Positions 1-5,144 of a stretch of 19,274 bases of DNA are shown here, piece after piece. Made by a program: the position numbers and the translations under genes. Each line of letters begins with the position of its first letter. The first letter of the stretch is position 1. This stretch comes from an uncultured Collinsella sp. (GTDB lineage: Bacteria; Actinomycetota; Coriobacteriia; Coriobacteriales; Coriobacteriaceae): contig CABSMX010000033.1 of NCBI GenBank assembly GCA_902478945.1, forward strand, positions 1 through 19,274. The letters run 5' to 3'. The notes beneath the pieces were generated by a model. That model did not search any database. It saw only the letters and a list, made by a program, of their open reading frames with translations, and was not told where the DNA came from.

Positions 1-372
1 CTTGCCGGACGTGTGGAGGTCGAACTTGGCCCCGGCAGCTCCGAGCCTTCGCCGTCTCCGCGCATCGGCGGACCGGGACTCGAGGCCGTCCGCGCCATCG
101 CCGCCCGCTATTTCCGCGATCCAAAGGGGACGGAGGAAAACGGATCATCGGCGGCGGGCGGGGCTCCTGTCAGCATCGTCCCCTCAACCGTGATCGGTGC
201 GACCGACGCTGCCAACTACCAGCGCATTTGCCCCGAGTGCATTCGTTTTTCGGCGTTTGTGGTCGACGATGACGAGTGCGACCGCGGCGTCCACGGCACC
301 AACGAGCGCATCACCCGCCGCGCCTACCTCCAGGGTGTCCGCTTCCTCATCGCTCTGCTCCACACGCTCTAG
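1..372 (+). CDS. M20-family metallopeptidase, C-terminal fragment
   Basis: This is the last 123 codons of a gene whose start lies before the window; the frame is open from base 1 and ends in TAG at 370-372. The C-terminal half holds the signature GATDAANY (bases 196-219), which resembles the G-G-T-D-x-x-x-Y block of carboxypeptidase S/PM20D1-like M20 peptidases. A VHGTNERI block follows (bases 289-312); its His matches the C-terminal zinc ligand of M20 enzymes. The family hydrolyses or forms amide bonds in small peptides or N-acyl amino acids with a dinuclear zinc centre, usually in the cytoplasm. The N-terminal metal ligands and the lid domain are not visible, so the substrate cannot be named. 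It precedes prfA by 249 nt and need not be co-transcribed with it. Family assignment is fairly sure, subfamily is not. Confidence 0.75.
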   Translation, partial: LAGRVEVELGPGSSEPSPSPRIGGPGLEAVRAIAARYFRDPKGTEENGSSAAGGAPVSIVPSTVIGATDAANYQRICPECIRFSAFVVDDDECDRGVHGTNERITRRAYLQGVRFLIALLHTL

Positions 373-387
373 CCAAAAAGCAAGCCC

Positions 388-420
388 TTGGTGCAATGGG
401 GTCAGGTTTGTTTGCACCAA
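388..420. repeat. 9-bp inverted repeat (hairpin) after the peptidase gene
   Basis: TTGGTGCAA at 388-396 and TTGCACCAA at 412-420 are perfect inverted repeats around a 15-nt loop. There is no T-run after it, so it is not a classical terminator. Its right arm overlaps the -35-like TTGCAC of a possible prfA promoter, so it could be an operator, a 3'-end stabiliser of the upstream mRNA, or a REP-like palindrome. Confidence 0.45.
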
Positions 421-440
421 TCATTCCGTGCGGGTTATAT
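412..440 (+). promoter_or_regulatory. possible prfA promoter
   Basis: TTGCAC (412-417), a 17-nt spacer and TTATAT (435-440) have vegetative-sigma spacing, but each hexamer matches consensus at only three positions. A start near 447 would give a leader of about 175 nt before prfA. That leader contains a hairpin with TGTATGGG at 466-473 paired to CCCATACA at 493-500, a 5-bp hairpin at 560-572, and a tiny ORF at 508-540. Confidence 0.25.
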
Positions 441-465
441 GCAGGTTTGCCTGCGCACGCTATCA

Positions 466-500
466 TGTATGGGTTAGACCGCAACTATGTACCCCATACA
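466..500 (+). other. hairpin in the prfA leader
   Basis: TGTATGGG (466-473) pairs perfectly with CCCATACA (493-500), and T474 with A491 can extend the stem past a bulged C. Just downstream, GAAGGGA (502-508) precedes a short frame with ATG at 508 and 514 and TAG at 538-540, encoding 10 or 8 residues. The layout could suit a leader-peptide control of prfA, but nothing proves that it is translated. Confidence 0.35.
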
Positions 501-621
501 CGAAGGGATGCGCATGTATCTGAAGATCGACATGTTCTAGCCGGGCTTACCCCCGCAGTGGCGCCATGCGCCCCATCAGTTCTGCCGATTTTCACCTTCA
601 CGCATATAAAGGAGTCCTGCC

Positions 622-1689
622 ATGCGCGACAAGCTCGAAAAGATCATCAAGGCCTACGAGGAGCTCGAGAAGAAGCTTTCCGACCCGGCCGTCGCCTCCG
701 ACATCAAGGAGTTCACGCGTCTCAACAAGGAGTACGCGCACCAGTCCGACCTCATTGCCGCTTCGCGCGAGTACATCGGCGCGCTCGACGACATCGAGGC
801 TGCCAAGGAAATGCTCCACGATACTACCGATGCCGATGAGAAGGAGATGCTCCAGATGGACATCTCCGAAAACGAGGCCAAGCTTCCCCAGCTCGAGGAA
901 GATATCAAGTACATGCTCATCCCGAGCGACCCCAACGACGACAAGAACACCATCGTCGAGATCCGCTCCGCCGCCGGTGGCGACGAGGCGGCCATCTTTG
1001 CCGGCGACCTGTACAAGATGTATCAGCGCTTTTGCGAGTCGCGTGGCTGGAAGACCACTGTGCTCGATTCCAGCCCCAGCGAGGCCGGCGGCTTTAAGTC
1101 CATCGAGTTCAAGGTCGAGGGCGACCGCGTCTACTCCGTCATGAAGTTCGAGTCCGGCGTGCACCGCGTCCAGCGCGTTCCCAAGACCGAGTCCCAGGGC
1201 CGTATCCAGACCTCCACGGCAACCGTCGCCGTGCTTCCCGAGGCCGAGGAGATTGACGTCCAGATCAACCAGTCCGACCTGCGCATCGATACTTACTGCG
1301 CTTCGGGCCCTGGCGGTCAGTGCGTTAACACCACCTACTCCGCCGTGCGTATCACCCACCTGCCCACCAACACCGTGGTGCAGTCGCAGGAGCAGCGCTC
1401 CCAGATCCAGAACCGCGAGGTCTGCATGCAGATGCTGCGCGCCCGCCTCTACGAGATGGAGCTCGAGAAGCAGCAGGCAGAGCTCGGTGCCGAGCGCCAA
1501 AGCCAGATCGGCCACGGTAACCGTTCCGAGAAGATCCGTACCTACAACCAGCCCCAGGACCGCGTGACCGACCACCGCATCGGCTTCAACTCCACCTACA
1601 ACGGCGTCCTTCTGGGCGACCAGCTCGGCACCGTGATCGAGGCGCTCGCCGCCGCCGAGCGTGCCGAGAAGCTGGCACAGGCTGTGTAG
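622..1689 (+). CDS. prfA: Peptide chain release factor 1 (RF1)
   Basis: RF1 reads UAA and UAG in the ribosomal A site and triggers hydrolysis of peptidyl-tRNA. The 355-residue product has the family's usual length. An N-terminal coiled, charged domain (about 1-100) comes first. The stop-codon reading loop follows as PKT at 187-189 inside HRVQRVPKTESQGRIQT; the P-x-T form is diagnostic of RF1 rather than RF2 (SPF). The catalytic GGQ is at 231-233 in the context GPGGQCVNTT. The Gln of GGQ is the residue methylated by PrmC, whose gene comes next. The ATG at 622 has AAAGGAG at 608-614, a 7-nt spacer. The gene is followed at once by a hairpin and a repeat carrying a terminator, so prfA and prmC are probably separate transcripts despite being neighbours. 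Confidence 0.98.
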   Translation: MRDKLEKIIKAYEELEKKLSDPAVASDIKEFTRLNKEYAHQSDLIAASREYIGALDDIEAAKEMLHDTTDADEKEMLQMDISENEAKLPQLEEDIKYMLIPSDPNDDKNTIVEIRSAAGGDEAAIFAGDLYKMYQRFCESRGWKTTVLDSSPSEAGGFKSIEFKVEGDRVYSVMKFESGVHRVQRVPKTESQGRIQTSTATVAVLPEAEEIDVQINQSDLRIDTYCASGPGGQCVNTTYSAVRITHLPTNTVVQSQEQRSQIQNREVCMQMLRARLYEMELEKQQAELGAERQSQIGHGNRSEKIRTYNQPQDRVTDHRIGFNSTYNGVLLGDQLGTVIEALAAAERAEKLAQAV

Positions 1690-1691
1690 TG

Positions 1692-1720
1692 GGTTCCGCC
1701 GTTCTACCGAACGGCGGACC
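1692..1720 (+). other. TACC-tetraloop hairpin after prfA
   Basis: TCCGCCGTTC (1695-1704) pairs perfectly with GAACGGCGGA (1709-1718) around the loop TACC (1705-1708). GG at 1692-1693 can extend the stem with CC at 1719-1720 past a bulged T. It begins 2 nt after the prfA stop codon. There is no T-run, so it is not a Rho-independent terminator alone. A hairpin with the same loop but an unrelated stem occupies the same place after the LCP gene (17233-17260). Confidence 0.7.
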
Positions 1721-1723
1721 AGC

Positions 1724-1838
1724 CGACGCTGCGCGCCGCCCAGGGCGACAATTTGTCATTCAAAAGGCAAGGCATGACCAGAAGGTCTATGCCTTGCCTT
1801 TTTCATGCCAACTTGTTCGCCCTGGACGTCGCTCGCTG
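1724..1838 (+). repeat. 115-bp dispersed structured repeat, copy 1
   Basis: This segment is 107/115 identical, without indels, to 17265-17379. It folds as two nested stems. The outer stem pairs 1740-1748 with 1817-1825 and can be extended past a bulged T by CAA/TTG. The inner stem is the terminator hairpin at 1762-1802. Two of the four covarying sites lie in each stem: 1744/1821 is G-C here and A-T in copy 2, and 1770/1794 is A-T here and G-C in copy 2. A short GACAA-T-TTGTC palindrome lies between the stems on the 5' side. The element starts 34 nt after the prfA stop, in the same orientation relative to its upstream gene as copy 2. It could be a MITE-like element or a spreading transcription-terminator module. 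No transposase is nearby. Confidence 0.85.
1762..1803 (+). terminator. Intrinsic terminator inside repeat copy 1
   Basis: A 14-bp perfect stem (1762-1775 with 1789-1802) is topped by GACC/GGTC with an AGAA tetraloop and one bulged base (T1788). The 3' arm ends in TTTTT. The 5' arm starts with AAAA, so it could also act on the opposite strand. It most likely ends prfA transcripts. Confidence 0.85.
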
Positions 1839-2206
1839 GCATTGCCAAAACATCGGCGTTTCCCTGGTTGCCAAATAATCCGTAGGGAGTCATTGGGGAC
1901 ATTGTCTTGATATTTTATTCAGTCTGCTGTGATGGCATTTGAGCTGCTTACCTGCTTAAAGCAATTGACGGCATGTAGCCGCTATCGAAAATATTGCTCG
2001 AAAAATCATCCAAGAAGTCGCGGGGTGATTTTTGACGCGTCGCGCGTCAAGCGATGTGGCAAGCGTTTGGTTAGATATTGGTCAGTTTTGGGGCAACCTT
2101 GCCAAAAGCTTGACGAATGCAAATCTAGACGTCGGCGAATGAACACTTTGAGCGAGCCCGGTGCAAAATTCTGGGCTGATTCTCGATAATCGCCTCCAAT
2201 CGCCCC
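1839..2206. other. Low-GC intergenic stretch with no convincing gene
   Basis: This part of the prfA-prmC gap is visibly AT-richer than its surroundings. It carries a terminator-like hairpin (2001-2033), a GC hairpin (2034-2048) and a TTTTGG/CCAAAA inverted repeat around 2085-2106. A frame at 1929-2189 (86 codons, GTG start) has no ribosome site, crosses both hairpins and encodes a Cys/Arg-rich sequence I do not recognise. I treat it as non-coding. It may be the remains of an insertion or a structured RNA. Confidence 0.5.
2001..2033. terminator. Terminator-like hairpin in the prfA-prmC gap
   Basis: AAAAATCATCC (2001-2011) pairs with GGGTGATTTTT (2023-2033) over 11 bp with one G-T wobble and an 11-nt loop. 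It has a T-run on the + strand and the matching A-run upstream, so it could work in both directions. It is followed at once by a second hairpin, GACGCG/CGCGTC with a 3-nt loop (2034-2048). No adjacent gene clearly needs it, which hints at an unrecognised transcript here. Confidence 0.55.
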
Positions 2207-2233
2207 TTGCCAAGCGCTGGCCTCGCGTACAAT
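2207..2233 (+). promoter_or_regulatory. possible prmC promoter
   Basis: TTGCCA (2207-2212) matches the -35 consensus at five of six positions and TACAAT (2228-2233) matches the -10 at five of six. The 15-nt spacer is shorter than ideal. A start near 2240 would give a leader of about 40 nt ending in the strong ribosome site of prmC. Confidence 0.4.
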
Positions 2234-2281
2234 CTGCTCCGACATTCGCGCGCCGCCCGGCGCTTAAGAGGGGAGGACCCC

Positions 2282-3541
2282 ATGGCAAACGAGATCTGGA
2301 CCATCAAGCGTTGTCTCGAGTGGACCAAGGAGTACCTGGCCGAGCGCGGTGAGGAGCATCCCCGTCTTTCTGCCGAATGGCTGCTGTGCGCAGCCACGGG
2401 TCTGGCGCGCATCGACTTATATATGCGCATGGACGAGACGCTCGACGCAGCGCAGCTCGAGACCATGCACGCGGCGGTCGTCCGTCGTGCGAAGGGCGAG
2501 CCGCTGCAGTACATCACCGGTAGCACGCAGTTTCGCATGATCGACGTCGCGTGCGCCCCCGGCGTGCTCATCCCGCGCCCCGAGACCGAGATGCTCGTCG
2601 AAGAAGTCCTCAATTATCTGGATGCCGAGGTGCTGAGCCCCGAGGCCGCCGCCCGCCAGCGCGTGGAGCTGCCTTGGAACGATGAGGTCGAGCAGGCGCG
2701 CAAGGCCGAGGCCGCGCTGGCCGACGAACGCGCGACCGCCGAGCGCCGTGCCGCCAACCTCACAGCTGCCGACGAGGCGGCGTTGGGTAGCGACGTGCTC
2801 GGTAGCCGCGCCTATGCCGAGGAGCTTGCCGATCGCGAGGCCGAGGAAGCCGCCGCGCAGGCGGCAGAGGTCGAGGCCATGGAAACCCCCGAGCCCGAGC
2901 TCGACGAATACGGCATAGCCATTGAGGGCAACGACCAACAGACGACTCCCGCGCAAGATGCCGCCGAGGCCAACGTGCCTGCCCCAGCCGAGCCCCGCAC
3001 TGCCCGCGTTCTCGAGGTCGGTTGCGGCACGGGCTGCATCTCGCTCTCTCTTGCCTGGGAGCGCCGCAGCCATGTCACCTGCACCGCTACCGATATCGAG
3101 CCGCGCGCCATCGAGCTGGCCACCAAAAACCGCGACGCGCTCGGGCTTACGTCCGATGAGGTCGCCTTCAGCCTCACAAACCTGGTGAGCTCTATCCCCC
3201 GCGAGGAATGGGGCACCTTCGACGTGCTCGTCTCCAACCCGCCTTACATTCCGACCGACGTTATGCGCTCGTTGCCGCACGAGGTCAAGGACTTCGAGCC
3301 CGATTTGGCGCTCGAGGGCGGCGCCGACGGCCTCGATATCTTCCGCCGTCTGCTCAATGCAGCGCCTTACATGCTGCGCGCCGGCGGCTTGTTTGCCTGC
3401 GAGCTCTACGAGGGCGCCCTCGACGCCGCGGCCGAGCTCTGCCGCCAGGCGGGCCTCTCGGACGTGCGCATCGTCCGCGACCTCACCGATCGTCCCCGCA
3501 TCGTCCGAGCCATCGTCACCGAGCCCAAACAGCGCCAGTAA
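2282..3541 (+). CDS. prmC: Release factor glutamine methyltransferase, with a large insertion
   Basis: PrmC transfers a methyl group from S-adenosylmethionine to the Gln of the GGQ motif in RF1 and RF2, raising termination efficiency. The 419-residue product starts at ATG 2282 with AGGGGAGG just upstream. The N-terminal helical domain includes GEPLQYITG (72-80) and IPRPETE (about 97-103). The SAM-binding motif I is VLEVGCGTG at 243-251. The catalytic NPPY is at 319-322, within VLVSNPPYIP. Typical PrmC proteins are about 280 residues. The excess is a block of about 120 residues (roughly 115-238) between IPRPETE and motif I, rich in Ala, Glu, Arg and Asp and probably coiled or disordered. Both flanking parts are intact and in frame, so this is an insertion rather than a frameshift. 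Function is secure; the role of the insert is unknown. Confidence 0.95.
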   Translation: MANEIWTIKRCLEWTKEYLAERGEEHPRLSAEWLLCAATGLARIDLYMRMDETLDAAQLETMHAAVVRRAKGEPLQYITGSTQFRMIDVACAPGVLIPRPETEMLVEEVLNYLDAEVLSPEAAARQRVELPWNDEVEQARKAEAALADERATAERRAANLTAADEAALGSDVLGSRAYAEELADREAEEAAAQAAEVEAMETPEPELDEYGIAIEGNDQQTTPAQDAAEANVPAPAEPRTARVLEVGCGTGCISLSLAWERRSHVTCTATDIEPRAIELATKNRDALGLTSDEVAFSLTNLVSSIPREEWGTFDVLVSNPPYIPTDVMRSLPHEVKDFEPDLALEGGADGLDIFRRLLNAAPYMLRAGGLFACELYEGALDAAAELCRQAGLSDVRIVRDLTDRPRIVRAIVTEPKQRQ

Positions 3542-3555
3542 CATTTATTAACTGG

Positions 3556-3585
3556 TTAGCAAAAATTATAAAGTAGTTTATAATT
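3556..3585 (+). promoter_or_regulatory. hicAB promoter overlapped by a 9-bp inverted repeat
   Basis: TTAGCA (3556-3561), a 17-nt spacer and a perfect TATAAT (3579-3584) make a good vegetative promoter. AATTATAAA (3564-3572), a GTAG spacer and TTTATAATT (3577-3585) form a perfect inverted repeat that covers the spacer and the -10 box. HicB antitoxins commonly bind such operators and repress their own operon, so autoregulation is the natural reading. Confidence 0.65.
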
Positions 3586-3609
3586 AGGACGGCTGAAAGA
3601 GGTCGGCCC

Positions 3610-3795
3610 ATGCAACCTCCTACCTTTCGGGAAATCATTGCCCTACTCAAGCACGATGGATTCGTGAAGGTCGCGCAAGTCGGTAGTCATGCTAAGTATG
3701 TTTACGGTGACCGCGTTGTCACCGTGAACGGTTCTGGTGGTGATCGACCAAAGAAGGGCACGTGGGCAAGTATTCGTCGCCAAGCTGGATGGTAG
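3610..3795 (+). CDS. hicA: HicA-type mRNA interferase toxin
   Basis: HicA toxins are small dsRBD-fold ribonucleases that cut mRNA and stop growth until neutralised by HicB. The 61-residue product has the family's size. It shows GSHAKY at 25-30, whose His27 matches the catalytic His of HicA, and the C-terminal KKGTWASIRRQAGW block that resembles the usual KKGTLxxILRQAGL. The strand segment RVVTVNGSGGDRP sits where other HicA proteins have VTVPxHxGKE. ATG 3610 has AAAGAGG at 3596-3602, a 7-nt spacer. The hicB frame begins 11 nt after its stop. The pair has its own promoter and is AT-richer upstream than the flanking genes, which suggests acquisition by transfer. Confidence 0.88.
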   Translation: MQPPTFREIIALLKHDGFVKVAQVGSHAKYVYGDRVVTVNGSGGDRPKKGTWASIRRQAGW

Positions 3796-3806
3796 TTGGA
3801 GGCAAA

Positions 3807-4253
3807 ATGAGGCAGCGATTTACCTATGACTGCGTTCTCATAAAAGAAGACGACGGTTACTGCGCTAGCTTCCCGCAGATTCCCGGCGCCTTTGCCGATG
3901 GCGATACGCGCGAAGAAGCGATTGCCCATGCCACCGAGGCACTGATGGCGTTTTTGGCCGACGACCTCAACAACGGTTTGACTCCGGCAGGGTACGAACG
4001 CTCGGCCGAGGTCGTGACCCTTTCAGTCGAAATCGACCACGAGGACGCTCGGGAAGCGGCGTGCCGAACATTTAAAGACGCAGCTCTGGACCTCAAAGTT
4101 TCCGCTCCGCGGATTACCGCGCTGGTCAAAGCCGGAAAGCTCGATGTTGAACTCGTCGACGGCCGTCGGATGATAACGATAGACAGCATCGAGCGCTACG
4201 CCGCCCAAGAACGCCACGCCGGCAGGCCAAAGAAGTTCGTCGCAGTCCAATAA
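3807..4253 (+). CDS. hicB: HicB-type antitoxin
   Basis: HicB binds and inactivates HicA and usually represses the operon. The 148-residue product has an N-terminal HicB domain (about 1-60): FTYDCVLIKEDDGYCASFPQIPGAFADGDTREEAIAHA-type strands and helix, typical of the degenerate RNase H fold. A C-terminal segment (about 93-135, VSAPRITALVKAGKLDVELVDGRRMITIDSIERY region) looks like a helix-turn-helix DNA-binding module. It ends in a basic tail, GRPKK. ATG 3807 is preferred because TTGGAGG lies just upstream. An in-frame GTG at 3762 would overlap hicA and lacks a ribosome site. The inverted repeat over the promoter at 3564-3585 is the likely target. Confidence 0.85.
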   Translation: MRQRFTYDCVLIKEDDGYCASFPQIPGAFADGDTREEAIAHATEALMAFLADDLNNGLTPAGYERSAEVVTLSVEIDHEDAREAACRTFKDAALDLKVSAPRITALVKAGKLDVELVDGRRMITIDSIERYAAQERHAGRPKKFVAVQ

Positions 4254-4300
4254 CCCCCTCACTTTCACCGACTACTAGAGCCGCTCACCAAACCAACATG

Positions 4301-4369
4301 CGCTCTGGGCAAATAGGTTGAACGTTTCGTGCGAGAATGCCCCACAGTAAACAAACTTTCACCAGAGCG
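4301..4369 (+). promoter_or_regulatory. long-range inverted repeat in the sua5 leader
   Basis: CGCTCTGG (4301-4308) and CCAGAGCG (4362-4369) are exact inverted repeats 53 nt apart, and the second arm directly precedes AAGGGG, the probable ribosome site of sua5. If transcribed, the stem would sit next to the translation start. No strong promoter is visible in this 134-nt gap (TTGAAC at 4318-4323 lacks a good -10 partner). Confidence 0.3.
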
Positions 4370-4387
4370 TAAGGGGCTGGCATACAC

Positions 4388-5131
4388 ATGCAGACGGTCT
4401 ATCGGGTATTCGAGGGAGCGCGTGAGCCGCATCGGCTCGCCGTCGAGCGTACGGCCGAGGTACTCCGCTGTGGCGGCTTGGCCCTGATCCCGACCGAGAC
4501 CGTCTATGGTGTCGCCGTGGCAGTCAACGCCTTCTCGGACGCCCTGCCCCAAGATACAAGCGAATTCCCATCGTGGCCGCGTGATCCGCAGGCTGCCGTC
4601 AATGGCGCCGCAGTGCCCGCACTCGGCACCGGTTACCGTCGCATCTTTACCCTCAAGCAGCGCGAGCTTACCCAAACGGTCGCCTGGCTGGTCGGTGATG
4701 CCGGGGCCCTCGACCGCTACGGTGTAGATATTCCGGAAGGGGCCCGCGCGCTTGCCCGACGATGCTGGCCGGGCGCCCTGACTATCGTGGTCAAGGCAGC
4801 CCCCTGCGTGCCGACCTTTATGCGCGCTGCCGACGACACGGTGGCCCTTCGCGCGTCGGCCTCTCCCGTGGTCCAAGCGCTCATCCGCGCGTGCGGCAGT
4901 CCGCTTGCCTGCACCAGCGCCAACACGCACGGCGCGCCCGCGCCGGCAAGCTTTGCCGACGTTGAGGACCGCATTCTGGAGGGGGTCGATGTGGCCGTCG
5001 ACGCGGGCGAGACCCCGTGCCGCGACGCTTCGACCATCGTGGCGTTTAAGCATGGCGAGCTCCGGATCCTGCGCCAAGGCGCACTTCCCGCATCAGAGAT
5101 CGAGCGGGTCCTGTCCGACCCGATGCAATAG
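4388..5131 (+). CDS. L-threonylcarbamoyladenylate synthase (Sua5/YrdC/TsaC family)
   Basis: The enzyme makes threonylcarbamoyl-AMP from Thr, bicarbonate and ATP, the first step of the t6A37 modification of ANN-decoding tRNAs. The YrdC domain fills most of the 247 residues: PTETVYG at 35-41, the K-x-R motif KQR at 90-92, WPGALTIV at 127-134, the SAN motif CTSANTHGAP at 176-185, and DASTIV at 213-218. Between PTETVYG and KQR there are about 30 more residues than in E. coli TsaC. The protein is single-domain, without the extra Sua5 C-terminal domain. AAGGGG (4371-4376) is rather far (11 nt) from ATG 4388. glpK starts 13 nt downstream, so the two are co-transcribed. In Bacillus sua5 also follows prmC in this region, so the hicAB pair appears inserted. 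Confidence 0.92.
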   Translation: MQTVYRVFEGAREPHRLAVERTAEVLRCGGLALIPTETVYGVAVAVNAFSDALPQDTSEFPSWPRDPQAAVNGAAVPALGTGYRRIFTLKQRELTQTVAWLVGDAGALDRYGVDIPEGARALARRCWPGALTIVVKAAPCVPTFMRAADDTVALRASASPVVQALIRACGSPLACTSANTHGAPAPASFADVEDRILEGVDVAVDAGETPCRDASTIVAFKHGELRILRQGALPASEIERVLSDPMQ

Positions 5132-5144
5132 AAAGGTGTAAGCG

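Noticed and set aside
1929..2189. 86-codon frame in the prfA-prmC gap
   Set aside because: No ribosome site, GTG start, crosses two strong hairpins, Cys/Arg-rich composition. Conservation across relatives could revive it.
2207..2281. Upstream extension of prmC to a TTG start
   Set aside because: It would include the probable promoter and ignores the strong ribosome site before ATG 2282.
2417..3544. 375-codon open frame on the minus strand over prmC
   Set aside because: Low-complexity Gly/Ala/Val composition typical of an antisense shadow, while the + strand has SAM and NPPY motifs.
3535..3555. CCAGT/ACTGG hairpin over the prmC stop codon as a terminator
   Set aside because: Only 5 bp and no T-run; too weak to call.
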